Part shown: one piece after another, positions 34,224 to 43,654 of the stretch
Layout of the letters: the number at the start of each line of letters is the position of its first letter
Position numbering within the stretch: the first letter of the stretch is position 1
Origin: Pseudarthrobacter defluvii
GTDB taxonomy: Bacteria > Actinomycetota > Actinomycetes > Actinomycetales > Micrococcaceae
DNA length: 64,000 nt
Direction of reading: 5' to 3'
NCBI RefSeq assembly: GCF_030323865.1
Contig: NZ_CP066364.1
Location: forward strand, 16,077-80,076
The notes under the pieces: generated by a model
The model's input: the letters and a program-made list of their open reading frames with translations, nothing else
What the model was told of the DNA's origin: nothing
The model's database searches: none
Translations under genes and position numbers: made by a program

Positions 34224-34552
34224 AACTCGAATGGGAAGGCGAAGAGGAGGACCGCCTTGCCGCCATTCGAGCGGCGGAGGAGCGCGACCGGCTGGAAGCA
34301 CGGGTCAACGGCGCTCCGATCGTGATCGCCAACGAATTCTCCGAAGTCCAGGTAAGCCGCGTCGAGACGCGGAACGGCTCGCGGCTGATGATCAAGTCCC
34401 CGCGCTCCGGCCAGTGGGTGTCCCTGTGCCCCCTGGAGCTGGAAGCCCTCACCTGGCAGGCGCCGGCAACCTTCTCGGCCATGATCGGGCATCCGTTCGG
34501 GCCGCTTGTCACCGAGGACGAGCAGCCGCCCCAGAACAAAAACAACATCTAG
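34220..34552 (+). CDS. Small conserved protein of the dioxygenase operon, copy 2
   Basis: 110 aa; homologue of 2759-3097 with the same core (IANEFSEVQVSRVETRNGSR, LELEALTWQAPATFSAMIG) and a divergent C-terminal tail. Retention of this gene in both operons, in the same coupled position, argues for a role in dioxygenase function. Function unknown. Confidence 0.75.
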   Translation: MKLEWEGEEEDRLAAIRAAEERDRLEARVNGAPIVIANEFSEVQVSRVETRNGSRLMIKSPRSGQWVSLCPLELEALTWQAPATFSAMIGHPFGPLVTEDEQPPQNKNNI

Positions 34553-34570
34553 AGGCCAAGGAGATTGACA

Positions 34571-34765
34571 ATGCCTACCGTAAAAGCAGATCTGCAAGCC
34601 TGCCAGGGCTACGCCAACTGCGTCGTTGGGGCAACCGACTACTTTGATCTGGATGACGACGGAATCGTTGTTCTCCTCAGGACCAAAGTTCCCGAGGCCG
34701 AGCGTTCCCGTGTCACCGAGGCTGCCCGCAGCTGCCCGGTGTCCGCCCTAGTAGTGGAGGACTGA
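34571..34765 (+). CDS. phtAc: [3Fe-4S]-type ferredoxin, copy 2
   Basis: 64 aa with CQGYANC and SCPVSAL cluster ligands, as in copy 1. ATG 34571 lies 7 bp after AAGGAG; a TTG two codons upstream is less likely. The last base of the stop is the first base of the reductase ATG (TGATG). Confidence 0.85.
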   Translation: MPTVKADLQACQGYANCVVGATDYFDLDDDGIVVLLRTKVPEAERSRVTEAARSCPVSALVVED

Positions 34766-35997
34766 TGAACACGACCACAGTTATCGTCGGCTCCTCAATC
34801 GGCGGCGTGCGTGCTGCCCAGTCCCTGCGCCTGGAGGGGTATGAAGGCGACATCGTCCTCGTCGGTGCTGAGACGGAACTCCCGTACGACAAGCCGCCGT
34901 TGTCCAAATCCGTCCTCTCCGGCAAAGCAGAGGAGTCGTCCATCCGCCTCCTTACCCGCGAGCAGGCGGAGGAAGCCAGCATCCGGCTGCTGCTCGGGCA
35001 CGCCGCCACAGGCATCGATGTCGCCGGAAACCTGTTGTACCTCCAGGACCACGAACCCCTACACTTCGACAACCTTGTGATCGCCACGGGCGCATCTGCC
35101 CGACCCTCACCCTGGGGCCAACGGCCCGGGATCCACGTGCTCCGTTCCCTGGACGATGCCCGGAAACTGCGCGCCGACCTCCTCAAAGGCGGGGAACTGG
35201 CAGTGATCGGCGCCGGTTTCATCGGTGCCGAAGCAGCCGCGACGGCACGTACGCTCGGTCTGGAAGTGACAGTCATCGACCCGATGCCCATACCAATGAG
35301 CCGCATCTTCAACGCCGAAATCGGACAGCTGTTTGGAGAACTCCACCGCAACAACGGCGTCACCACGATCTTTGGCACCGGAGTCGAGGCCATTGAGGGC
35401 GAGCACGGGTCCTTCAGCGTCAGGCTTACCAACGGCCAGACAGTACAAGCCGCCACCGTTCTCATCGGGATCGGCGCGGTTCCCAACGACGCCTGGCTGG
35501 CCTCCTCGGGACTGCTGGTGGACAACGGCGTCGTGCTGGACGAGTTCTGCAGGGCTGTGGACGCCCCGAACGTGTATGGCGTCGGCGACGTGGCGCGCTG
35601 GCGGCATCAGAAGCACGGTGCGGACATCCGGATCGAGCACTGGACAAACGCGGTTGAGCAAGCCTCATGCGTCGCCCACAACATCACCCATCCGGACAGT
35701 CCCCGCGAGTACACACCGGTTGAATACGTCTGGAGCGACCAGCACGACTGGAAAATCCAGGTCGTCGGTCGCGTGGGAGGCAACGCCGACCATGTCCTCA
35801 TCGGAGACCCTGAGCTGCACGGTCGGTTCGCAGCGCTCTACACCACCGACGGAGTGGAACTGTACGGTGCCGCGATCGTGAACTGGCCGAAGGCCCTGCT
35901 TGCCTGCCGCCGCGGCATGGGATCAGGGATCGGCGTGCAGGAACTGCGCGACAAACTCGAGCTCCTGCTCGAGCCCCGGCCGACGGCGGCACTCTGA
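34765..35997 (+). CDS. phtAd: Ferredoxin reductase (FAD/NADH), copy 2
   Basis: 410 aa, same motifs as copy 1 (GSSIGGVRAA, GAGFIGAEAA, YGVGDVARW). It begins with ATG, where copy 1 has TTG. The end overlaps the phtC start by one base. Confidence 0.85.
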   Translation: MNTTTVIVGSSIGGVRAAQSLRLEGYEGDIVLVGAETELPYDKPPLSKSVLSGKAEESSIRLLTREQAEEASIRLLLGHAATGIDVAGNLLYLQDHEPLHFDNLVIATGASARPSPWGQRPGIHVLRSLDDARKLRADLLKGGELAVIGAGFIGAEAAATARTLGLEVTVIDPMPIPMSRIFNAEIGQLFGELHRNNGVTTIFGTGVEAIEGEHGSFSVRLTNGQTVQAATVLIGIGAVPNDAWLASSGLLVDNGVVLDEFCRAVDAPNVYGVGDVARWRHQKHGADIRIEHWTNAVEQASCVAHNITHPDSPREYTPVEYVWSDQHDWKIQVVGRVGGNADHVLIGDPELHGRFAALYTTDGVELYGAAIVNWPKALLACRRGMGSGIGVQELRDKLELLLEPRPTAAL

Positions 35998-36743
35998 TGC
36001 GGGGAAGTCAGCCGCCGGTGGTCCACGAAGAGCAACGGCAGGCCATCGCAATGGCCTGCCGGGTCCTGGCCGGCCGCGGCCTCGCCGACGGAATCCTCGG
36101 CCACATCAGTGCGCGAACGGGGGAGAACGAGCTCTTGGTCCGTTGCAGGGGTCCCAAGGAGCGTGGCCTCGCGCACACCGAAGCCAACGACATCCGGCTG
36201 GTCGACCTCGACGGCAATCCCGCCGCCGAAGGCGAGCTCGACAGCGGCTACACGGTCCCCAACGAGCTGCCTCTGCACACCGAGCTGCTGCGGCGGCGCC
36301 CGGATATCAACTCCGTTGTGCATGCCCACCCCCCGCAGGTCGTGGCCGCCGACTTGGCAGGGCTCGCCATCCGGCCGATCGTCGGGGCGTTCGACATCCC
36401 GGGCACCCGCCTGGCGGCAGACGGAATACCCGTCTACCCCAGAGGAGTGCTCGTGCGAAACCGCGAGCTCGCAGCGGAAATGCTCGACGCCATGGGCGAT
36501 CGGCCCGTGGTGCTGCTGCGCGGACACGGCCTCACCAGCGCGGCGCCGACGATGGAGCAGGCGGTCCTCCAAGCCATCAGCGTAAACACCTTGGCAGGCC
36601 TGTCGCTTCAGATCACAGCAGCCGGAGGGCAGCTGCACGACCTTCCCGGTCCCGACATGGCGGAGCTGCCAGATCTCGGAGGGCCGTTCAACATCGCGAC
36701 CGCCTGGCGACACGAGCTCGCCCGGCTGAGCGTCAGCCCATGA
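35997..36743 (+). CDS. phtC: Class II aldolase/adducin-type decarboxylase, copy 2 (PhtC-like)
   Basis: 248 aa; zinc-site HAH (VVHAHPPQVV) and HG (LLRGHGLTS) conserved, plus GHISARTGEN and NELPLHTELL. It probably converts the dihydroxy aromatic diacid to the monocarboxylic catechol, as PhtC does in phthalate operons. Most changes from copy 1 are conservative and outside these boxes. Confidence 0.75.
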   Translation: MRGSQPPVVHEEQRQAIAMACRVLAGRGLADGILGHISARTGENELLVRCRGPKERGLAHTEANDIRLVDLDGNPAAEGELDSGYTVPNELPLHTELLRRRPDINSVVHAHPPQVVAADLAGLAIRPIVGAFDIPGTRLAADGIPVYPRGVLVRNRELAAEMLDAMGDRPVVLLRGHGLTSAAPTMEQAVLQAISVNTLAGLSLQITAAGGQLHDLPGPDMAELPDLGGPFNIATAWRHELARLSVSP

Positions 36744-36799
36744 AGCCGGCCAGCGCGGCAGTGCCGACAGTCCCGCCGACGCTGGGTACGATACAAGGC

Positions 36800-37591
36800 A
36801 TGCGATCGACAGAGACAGAAGACGGATCCAAATACGGTCCGCCGCCGCAATACCCCATCGAGTCTGTTGATAACGCCCTGCGGCTGCTCCTGCTGTTCGA
36901 AACCCAGCCCAGCATCAGGCTGACCGATGCCAGCACTTACTTGGGCGTGGCGTCGTCGACGGCGCACCGGCTTATGGGCATGCTTCTCTACCGTGGCTTC
37001 GTTCGGCAGAACCCGGCGACCCGGGCCTACGAACCTGGGCAGGCGCTGAGCTCGATTGCCTTTGCGATCAGACGGCAGGTGGACATCCGGACACTGGCCC
37101 GGCCGGTCCTCGAGCGGATCTTCGAACAAACGGGAGAAACCGTCCACTTCGCCAGGCTTGAGAGGACTGACGTCCAATTCATCGACGCCATCGAAAGCAG
37201 GCGAGCGGTCCGCGTCGGTTCCCGCCAGGGCCTCACCTTGCCAGCAAACTGCACTGCGACTGGTAAAGCGATGCTGAGCCTCCTCGGTGAGAAGCAGCTG
37301 CGGAATCTGTACCCAGGGCAGGAACTCCCCAAGCTGACTACCAACTCAATTACCTCCAGGTCGGACCTTGAAAGGGAGCTCGACGAAATCCGGCACAGGG
37401 GTTACGCAAATAGCCGCGAAGAGAGCGAAGACGGGGTGACATCGGTCGCCGCCGCGGTTGCCGGCCCAAGCGGCACTGTCTACGGAATCAACGTATCTGT
37501 GCCGGCCCACCGCATGTCGGAGGAGCTTCGCAGCGACCTCGGGGGCATGCTCCGGGCAGCCGCAGAAGAACTCCAGGGGCGCCTGGTCTAG
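36800..37591 (+). CDS. phtR: IclR-family regulator, copy 3
   Basis: 263 aa. ATG 36800 follows a short AAGG; upstream extension would read through the phtC end in another frame. DNA-binding and effector motifs are as in copies 1 and 2 (VASSTAHRLMGML; VHFARLERTDVQF; DGVTSVAAAVAG; GINVSVPAHR). It ends operon 2, 23 bp before the stop of a decayed ISL3 transposase on the opposite strand. Confidence 0.85.
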   Translation: MRSTETEDGSKYGPPPQYPIESVDNALRLLLLFETQPSIRLTDASTYLGVASSTAHRLMGMLLYRGFVRQNPATRAYEPGQALSSIAFAIRRQVDIRTLARPVLERIFEQTGETVHFARLERTDVQFIDAIESRRAVRVGSRQGLTLPANCTATGKAMLSLLGEKQLRNLYPGQELPKLTTNSITSRSDLERELDEIRHRGYANSREESEDGVTSVAAAVAGPSGTVYGINVSVPAHRMSEELRSDLGGMLRAAAEELQGRLV

Positions 37592-37613
37592 AAGACTTAA
37601 AGCGGCTTCGCGT

Positions 37614-38931
37614 TTAGGCATGGTTGGTCTGTTTGTTCCGGTAGGGGCGGTGGCCGCCGGCGGCCAGTAGGCATCTGAGTCTGTAGTTGGTGAAGTTGCG
37701 GAAGCCGCGGGCGATTCGGCGGGTGGTTTCGATGACGCCATTGATCGCTTTGGTGGGTCCGTTGGAAGCGCCGTGGGTGTCGAAGTAGGCTAGGATCGCT
37801 GTCTTCCATTGAGTGTCCGCCCGAGTCGGGCGACTTCCGGGATGGGGAGGTCGGGAATGATGTGATTACTTCGTTGGCGAGTTCCCGGCCCCGCTCCGGG
37901 CGGGCGTGGTAGATGTTGCGGAGCTTCTGGTAGCACTGCCAGGCCAGGGTGACTTCGTGGCCGTGATCCCCGGCGCTGAGCTTAGCATCGAGCCGGGCGG
38001 CTTGTTTGTCGGTGAGGTGTTCGGCGCCGATCTGCAGGGTTCGACGGATTCCGTAGAGCGGGTCGCCCTTGCGGCCGCGGTGTCCCAGGGTGTCCTGCTG
38101 GACCCGGCGGCGGACCTCGTCGATCATGGCCGAGCCGAGCTTCACGACATGGAACGCGTTCAGAACGGCGATGGCTTTGGGCAGCTCGTCACGGATCGCG
38201 TTCGCGTAGCCGCGGAACGGATCCAGCGCGGCGGTCTTGATCCCGGCAGTGAACCCTGCGCCGCGTTCTTTGAGCCAGTCCGCATAGGCCTTCCCCGACC
38301 GGCCCGGAACCAGGTCAAGCAACCTGGCGTGCACCACCCCCGCGGGGTCGCGGGTGTGGTCCACGATCCCGGTGACCATGCCGGTTCCGGGCGGGCCGGT
38401 GTGGGACCAGACATGCTCATCGACCCCGAGCGCATCTACCCCGGTCAGCCGGCCGGTCGATGCGATCCGCCGGGTGGCTTCGATCCTGACCGCGTCCCAG
38501 ACGGTGTGCCAGGAGACGCCGAGCTGATGGGCCAAGGCGGAGACCGAGGTGTCGAAATGCTGGAGCGCATCGGTCGCCCACCCGGCGGCCCTGGCGGTGA
38601 GCTTCGCCCGTGGTCCTGCCAGCGGGTGCTCCTCTGTGAACGTCGTTCTCGGGCAGTCCGGGTCCGGGCACCGCCAGACACGTTTGGCCCACAGCAGCCG
38701 CACCGGGCGGCCGAAACAGGGAATGTCATGGAGACGGACCTGGCGGCGTCCATGCCCGACCGCGATGACGCCGCAGTCGGCGCAGCCGGTGACGTTCTCC
38801 CCGGTTTCGACGCCCAGAAGCAGGCCGGTACCGGTTGCCGTGACGGAGCTGACGCGGACGCCCTCGACACCGAGCAGCGCATCCGCGCGCGTGCACCAGC
38901 GGCCACCGGAACACGACATAGAGTTATTCAT
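37614..38931 (-). pseudogene. ISL3-family transposase, frameshifted
   Basis: N-terminal zinc ribbon (CADCG, CPDPDC), DDE-type core (GVDEHVW, NAFHVVKLGSAMIDEVRRRV) and a C-terminal part (KAINGVIETTRRIARGFRNF) identify an ISL3 (DDE_Tnp_ISL3) transposase. The C-terminal part is in other frames: one base is missing near 37850 (after EVITSFPT) and a second small indel lies near 37813, so no full-length protein is made. The start is ATG 38931 or 38919. Clear terminal inverted repeats were not found, although the left end must be within a few bases of 37600. Confidence 0.8.
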
Positions 38932-38990
38932 GTCAGGGTCTCTTTTGGGTATTGGTTGCTTGGTCGCGACCAATTCAAAGAGGCCCTGAC
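38932..38990. repeat. Nested hairpin upstream of the ISL3 transposase
   Basis: Outer arms GTCAGGG/CCCTGAC (38932-38938, 38984-38990) continue imperfectly (TCTCTTT / AAAGAG). Inside is a perfect palindrome TTGGTCGCGACCAA (38960-38973). It may be the IS right end or a transposase operator. Confidence 0.6.
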
Positions 38991-39045
38991 CTCTTTCCTG
39001 CCGCACCACGCCGCAGCTGCATGCGGCCACGCCCTGCCCCCGGCG

Positions 39046-39468
39046 TCAGACGGCCCTCACCCTGCTCATCGTCGAAGGCCCAAGGCGACCGGCTTCCCGG
39101 CGAACGCGGCCGCAGGCGCCGGACTCCTCCGGCCGCCAGATTGTGTGCACGCCAACGTCGAGCAACTTCCGCTCACCGACGTCCGTGATGACCCAGACAA
39201 ATCCGTGTTCCGGAAACGTCATGTCAACCCGCCCGTACCACAATGCCCCGGTTTCATGATCCCTCACAGCGATGCGGTGCCCGCGGGCCAGGGACAGGAA
39301 GACTTCGATTTCGCATTCTGTCAGCGACTCTTTCAACCCATTCCTCCCCGGCGCTGCGCCGAGAGCCGCCGTACGCAGGGAACAGCCGGCCTGGCGGGCG
39401 GCGGGGCAGACCATGCTAAAAACGCTGCCAGCCGGCGCGCCGGAGAGATCGCTCTGCTGTCCGTTCAT
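39046..39468 (-). CDS. Hypothetical protein
   Basis: 140 aa. The well-formed part is ECEIEVFLSLARGHRIAVRD, then GALWYGRVDMTFPEHGFVWV, ITDVGERKLLDVGVHTIWRP: a small beta-rich domain. The N-terminal 40 and C-terminal 20 residues look disordered. Start ATG 39468 follows a G-rich stretch. It overlaps the next minus-strand gene by 4 nt. No family recognised. Confidence 0.5.
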   Translation of the reverse strand: MNGQQSDLSGAPAGSVFSMVCPAARQAGCSLRTAALGAAPGRNGLKESLTECEIEVFLSLARGHRIAVRDHETGALWYGRVDMTFPEHGFVWVITDVGERKLLDVGVHTIWRPEESGACGRVRREAGRLGPSTMSRVRAV

Positions 39469-39683
39469 CGCAGCCCGCTCCCCCACCTTTCGAGTGTCAC
39501 ACCGCGTGGAACGTCGCTGTCCAGGCGCGCTTCATAGCGGCCCGGGGCGAGGCGGGCCACCGAGATGCCGACGTGTTCAGCCATCGCCGCCGGCTTCAGC
39601 AGATCCACCGCTTCATCCAGGGCGGCGTCCAGTTCTTTTCGGGTGTGAACGGCGACGACGAGACAACCGGGTGCTGCGTGCAT
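39465..39683 (-). CDS. Small hypothetical protein
   Basis: 72 aa (MHAAPGCLVVAVHTRKELDA onwards), one helix-rich alpha/beta segment. ATG 39683 is chosen because AAGGA lies 7 bp upstream; an earlier start at 39728 lacks this. It forms a coupled pair with 39046-39468. Function unknown. Confidence 0.5.
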   Translation of the reverse strand: MHAAPGCLVVAVHTRKELDAALDEAVDLLKPAAMAEHVGISVARLAPGRYEARLDSDVPRGVTLERWGSGLR

Positions 39684-39777
39684 GGTCAAATCCTTAATCT
39701 GAGGGCGGTGATCAGTACTTTGGGACACGCCAAATGTCCCTGGGACGGAACGGAGGAGCGGCAGCCCGCCGGCATGA

Positions 39778-40155
39778 TCAAGCCAGGGCCCAAATCCCGG
39801 CGGCCCCGGCGGAACCTAGGGGACCAAGGCTTCCGGCAGAAGAAGGGGCAGGACCGTGGAACGCTGCAGAACGGCGGCGGTTTACCTCCGACAGTCCCAT
39901 GATGGTGGCTTCAACATCTTCCAGGGATTGCTGAATCCAGGCGAGGGCGGCCAGGTCATCGGAACTGTGGGCCGCGTCGATTGATGACGCCTCTAGGAGC
40001 GCAGCCCGGCGGCTGATCCTGCCGGAAAGTTCGAGGATCAACGGCGGAATCATGGCCAGGGATTCACCCCGCGTTAGGTGCGCGAAGGCTTCTTTTCCAG
40101 CGCCACGGTGGGTGACGGCGACCGTGAGGGCCAGATCTGAGGAGTTTGTGGTCAT
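39778..40155 (-). CDS. Small hypothetical protein
   Basis: 125 aa starting at ATG 40155 (AAGGACAG just upstream). Helical centre (SLAMIPPLILELSGRISRRA, SSDDLAALAWIQQSLEDVEA), low-complexity Gly/Ala/Pro C-terminus. Probably the first gene of a minus-strand group with 39465-39683 and 39046-39468. No family recognised. Confidence 0.5.
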   Translation of the reverse strand: MTTNSSDLALTVAVTHRGAGKEAFAHLTRGESLAMIPPLILELSGRISRRAALLEASSIDAAHSSDDLAALAWIQQSLEDVEATIMGLSEVNRRRSAAFHGPAPSSAGSLGPLGSAGAAGIWALA

Positions 40156-40736
40156 GGGTCTGTCCTTCAGGTTGTTCAAAGTCCTGGTCTTTTCGGAGTG
40201 CTTCCGGTACGACGGAAGGGGAGTCTCGGGTGGTTCGTCCCGCCGCAGATCGTCCGCGCCGCAGGCACACCGTCCGCCACCGGAATGGGCCTGCGGCACG
40301 GACGGTCTGCGGCTCTACAAGCCCGGGCGCACCTCCCGATCGACGCAGCCAAATACGACACGGCAGCTTTCAAGGCCGCGTTCTCCACGGCCCGGTCTTT
40401 GGTTTCAACAACACCGACCGTCAGTGCCCCTGCCCGGCCGAGACATCAACCATGCTTAACTGCGAAGGGCCCTTAAAGCGACCCCGTACTGCTCCGGCAG
40501 TACTTTCCAAAGGGCACGGACCTGAACGTGTGGAGTTAGACCAGCTCGATGACGTCTGCGACGGACTCAACGACAGGCCCCGAGCATGTCTCAACGACCG
40601 CTCGCCACGGGCAGCCATGCAACGATTAGGACACCGGATGCAAACACATCTAATTCGCAACGTTCACTAGAAACCGCCCCGTATATCGGGGGCTGATCCT
40701 CGGCGCCAACGCAGCACGGGACCTTCGCAGCAGGGC
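40156..40736. other. No gene seen
   Basis: About 580 bp between hypothetical and transposase remnants. Open frames on both strands lack ribosome sites and protein-like composition. It probably includes the promoter for the minus-strand group at 39.0-40.2 kb and decayed IS sequence. Confidence 0.4.
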
Positions 40737-41072
40737 CTATCGGCACCCCTCCCGGTCCCGCGGAACGTCGATCTGCACCGGGCCTGTCGTCTCCGTCAGC
40801 ACGGTCTGGGACCGCGTTCCGTTGCGCGAGTTGGCAGTATCCTTCGCCGCCGTGTCGTGCCGTTCATAACCGAGGTGCTCGGTCAGTTCCTCGTCCAGGG
40901 CGGTTTCGATGACGGTCTTGGTCAGCTGCTTGAGCAGTCCGTCAGGACCGGCCAGGGACAGCCCCTGCTCCCTCGCCATCCTGACCAGCTCGCGGGCAGC
41001 CTCGGCCTCGGATTTCTCTGTCAGTTCGTCAACGGCTTTCGTACTCGGCACAGCCTCAAGTGTTGCGGCCAT
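40737..41072 (-). pseudogene. IS256-family transposase, 5' fragment
   Basis: The first 108 or so residues of an IS256-type (Mutator) transposase: GLLKQLTKTVIETALDEELT, EHLGYERHD, and NSRNGTRSQTVLTETTGPVQ leading to DVPRDREG, after which homology stops. The DDE catalytic part is absent. It is the first of several IS scraps in this stretch. Confidence 0.8.
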
Positions 41073-41161
41073 ATCGGGCTCCTTCCCGCCAGGCTTGCCG
41101 CCCCGGCGTGTCGAGCCGAATACACCGTTAATTCCCCAGTCCCTGCCCGGGCAGCACGCCG

Positions 41162-41302
41162 CTGAAGAAGGCGAGGTTCCTGAAGGTCACCGGCGCCGAG
41201 AAGATGTCCGCAGCAGCGGTGATCGGCGCGTATCACGACCTGTGGCAGGTTGAGGCGTCCTTCCGCATGACCAAGTCCGATCTGAAGGCCCGGCCAGTGT
41301 GA
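41162..41302 (+). pseudogene. IS1634/IS4-superfamily transposase fragment
   Basis: 47 codons reading KKARFLKVTGAEKMSAAAVI, then GAYHDLWQVEASFRMTKSDL and KARPV. This is the highly conserved YHxLWxVExxFRxxKSDL box containing the catalytic Glu of IS1634-type transposases. There is nothing recognisable before or after it, so it is a remnant. Confidence 0.75.
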
Positions 41303-41746
41303 GCCCCGCCCGGCACCGATCTCAGACCCAGAACCGGCCGCAGCCGAGGGCTTCCACGATGGGGACCGCTTCTTCCTCCGCCCCCTCTGGCGGGGCCAGC
41401 CAGTGGCCCGTGGAAGGGGGAGCGGAATCAAGGGTAGAATCCACCCCGCGGGAGGACCGCCATGCCCCAATGCGGGCCGCCCTGCGGCTGTCGCCCGCCG
41501 AAGGATCCCGCGCTTGTGCGTCATCCGGCGCCTGCGCCGGGCCGGCCCGGCGCGCTGAGCGCAACCGGCACACCAGCCCGGGCAACAATTCCCTCAACCG
41601 GGTTCGTCCGGGGAGGACGGAGCCACGGGCGCCGCGATCTCTTTCACGGGCACATCACGCCCAGCCGAAAACCGCCGCTGTCTTCGGCCCCTCTCCCAGA
41701 GCCCACCGTGGTCGCCGGAAACCGGACACGAACAGGGGGGCCACTT

Positions 41747-41857
41747 CAAGAGATACAGGCCAGTTTGTCCGCGATCGCGGTGTTCGACTCGCACGCCGAA
41801 GCCAGCAGCACGATCTGGGCGCGCTGCGCCAATCCGGCACGGACTCGAAGACCCCGT
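41747..41857 (-). pseudogene. IS630-type transposase N-terminal fragment
   Basis: About 36 codons on the minus strand: LRVRAGLAQRAQIVLLASAC then ESNTAIADKLACIS and a stop. This resembles the helix-turn-helix start of IS630-type transposases. No continuation was found. The region 41303-41746 holds no gene I can support. Confidence 0.6.
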
Positions 41858-41885
41858 CAAGCGGGATAGTTCCCCAGGATCACCA

Positions 41886-42797
41886 TCAACGACGCGTCGC
41901 ATAGCTGGCGCTGCGACGGCCTGCGTAGTCCGCCAGGATTCGAACGAAGTCCTCGGTTCGCTCCGCGAAGACGTAGTGGCCCGCGGTTCCCAGGATGTGC
42001 AGGCTCGTGGTCTCCGAGACGAGGGCGAGCTTCTGGTAGAAGGCGATGCCCAGGTCAACCGGCGCCGAGCGATCGTCGCGGCCCCAGACGACTTCGACGG
42101 GAATATTGACCTCGCCGGCGAAGAGGCGAGCGCAGATGTCGTCCTTCGCCGCCTGAAGACTCGGCTCCCAGTATTTCTTCTCAACCATCGGGTAGGTCTT
42201 GAGGGCGTTCTGGTGGTTCTCCTTGACGTACTTAGCGGCGGCCGCATTGATTTGTTCCTGCGGCACCGGGGTCACGTACTGCGCACGGAAGAAGGCTCCG
42301 CAGATCTCCTCCGGAGACGCGTCCGCCGGAAGCGAACGCGTGATCGCGTCGTAGAACTCAACGTCGCGGAACTTAGGGTCGGTGCCAGCGAGCGTCGCGC
42401 TCGACACGATGAAGAGACCTTTGGTCGACTCCGGCATGTCAAGAGCGAGCTTGCTCGCCAGCAGGCCACCGCGCGAGTGCCCGACCAGAATCATGTCCTC
42501 GAGTCCCAGAGCGTCGATGAAGCCCCTGGCGTGCTTGACCACCGCATCGAACGTCCACTCGGCATGCGTCGGCGCGAGGTCAGTCTCTCCCTGCCCCAGC
42601 TTGTCGAAGGTCACGACGCGGAAGCCCTTGTCGACCAGAGGAGCGATGACGGGAGCCCAACCATCCCCGCCGCCCGGCATGCTCATACCCGAGTGGCCAC
42701 CGTGGATCAGGAGGATGACCGGACCCTCGCCCTGATCGATATAGCGCGTCCTGATTCCGCCGACGGATATGTAGTTCACGGACAGGTCTGTGTTCAA
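41886..42797 (-). CDS. Alpha/beta hydrolase (meta-cleavage product hydrolase type)
   Basis: 303 aa alpha/beta-hydrolase fold enzyme. Oxyanion region LLIHGGHSG, nucleophile elbow VGHSRGG (Ser), acid in WGRDDRSAP, His in GTAGHYVF. It is similar to BphD/MhpC-like hydrolases that split carbon-carbon bonds of ring-fission products, though esterase or dehalogenase relatives share these motifs. TTG 42797 is chosen because a perfect AGGAGG (42804-42809) lies 6 bp upstream; longer readings from 42851 or 43031 lack this. It stands alone between IS remnants, which suggests it arrived with mobile DNA. Confidence 0.75.
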   Translation of the reverse strand: MNTDLSVNYISVGGIRTRYIDQGEGPVILLIHGGHSGMSMPGGGDGWAPVIAPLVDKGFRVVTFDKLGQGETDLAPTHAEWTFDAVVKHARGFIDALGLEDMILVGHSRGGLLASKLALDMPESTKGLFIVSSATLAGTDPKFRDVEFYDAITRSLPADASPEEICGAFFRAQYVTPVPQEQINAAAAKYVKENHQNALKTYPMVEKKYWEPSLQAAKDDICARLFAGEVNIPVEVVWGRDDRSAPVDLGIAFYQKLALVSETTSLHILGTAGHYVFAERTEDFVRILADYAGRRSASYATRR

Positions 42798-43295
42798 CTC
42801 AAGCCTCCTGATCAAAGCAACTGGCTCGCCTATGGGGCGAGTATCTGCCATTTCTGTCACACAGAGAAGCCTTCTGTCAAGAGGGATCCGTGATTCAACG
42901 CCGGTGACAAGTTGAACGCCCGCGATCGCCGTCGACATCCCGGTCGTCGGTTGACGCTCGTTGTGCGCCAGCTGCTGATGGGGCCCGCCGAGCCCATCCC
43001 GATTGGTACGCCTTGGTTGACGTGAATACACGCCGATACAACAGCAACCACAACCGGCTGGCTGCCAGGCGCCATACCAACATCCGTGCGCCTACTCGAC
43101 ATTGGCTCTCCACGGCTCCACTGGGCCGCCTGGCCAGCGTCAACGCGATCGGGTAGGCGGGCGACCGCCACGAGCTGCGAAGCCCGGATTGAGCGGAACC
43201 ATTGACGAACGACGAGCGAGTGGATAGCGTACATCAGAATCGCTCTCTACCTACCAGAGGGTAGTGGCCCACAGGCCATCATGCTCCAACTGGAA
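42798..43295. other. No gene seen upstream of the hydrolase
   Basis: About 500 bp. Minus-strand frames extend the hydrolase frame upstream but have no ribosome site or conserved protein character. It probably contains the hydrolase promoter; I cannot place it. Confidence 0.4.
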
Positions 43296-43366
43296 GGGAC
43301 TGCTGAAGGTTTGATTGACACTTTGCCTGTGAGGATTTGATCCTTGCGGGTGGAAGGATGTTCCTC

Positions 43367-43654
43367 ATGCCCAAAGCCTTTCCCGAAGAGTTCCGCCGCG
43401 ATGTCGTGGCGGTTGCCCGCAAGGGCGAAGCGCCCATCACCCAGATCGCCAAGGATTTCGGGGTCTCACCTGCTGCCCTGCACCGCTGGATGAAGATTGC
43501 CGACAGAGAAGATGGCGTGCAGTCCGGGGCCGTGTCTGATGACGCCGCGAAGTTGCGGGAGGCCAATAAACGCATCCGGCTCCTGGAGCAGGAAGCTGAA
43601 GTCATGCGCCGTGCCGTGGCCTATCTGTCCCGGGACATCAATCCAAAAAAATGA
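43367..43654 (+). CDS. IS3-family transposase OrfA
   Basis: 95-aa HTH protein (FPEEFRRDVVAVARKGEAPI, TQIAKDFGVSPAALHRWMKI) with a C-terminal leucine-zipper-like segment (ANKRIRLLEQEAEVMRRAVA). ATG 43367 has GGAAGG upstream. It ends in a run of seven A (43645-43651) followed by TGATG, a typical slippery site for the -1 frameshift that yields the OrfAB transposase in this family. Confidence 0.85.
   Translation: MPKAFPEEFRRDVVAVARKGEAPITQIAKDFGVSPAALHRWMKIADREDGVQSGAVSDDAAKLREANKRIRLLEQEAEVMRRAVAYLSRDINPKK

Noticed and set aside
35900..36799. Upstream extension of IclR copy 3 to a 563-aa fusion
   Set aside because: The extra 300 codons are an out-of-frame reading of phtC; ATG 36800 gives the length shared by all three copies.
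37906..39537. Plus-strand 543-codon frame over the ISL3 region
   Set aside because: It mirrors the transposase codons on the other strand and runs on through the hairpin and the hypothetical genes; high-GC shadow.
41299..41904. 201-codon plus-strand frame
   Set aside because: Low-complexity Arg/Ser/Pro composition, no ribosome site, overlaps the IS630 fragment on the other strand.
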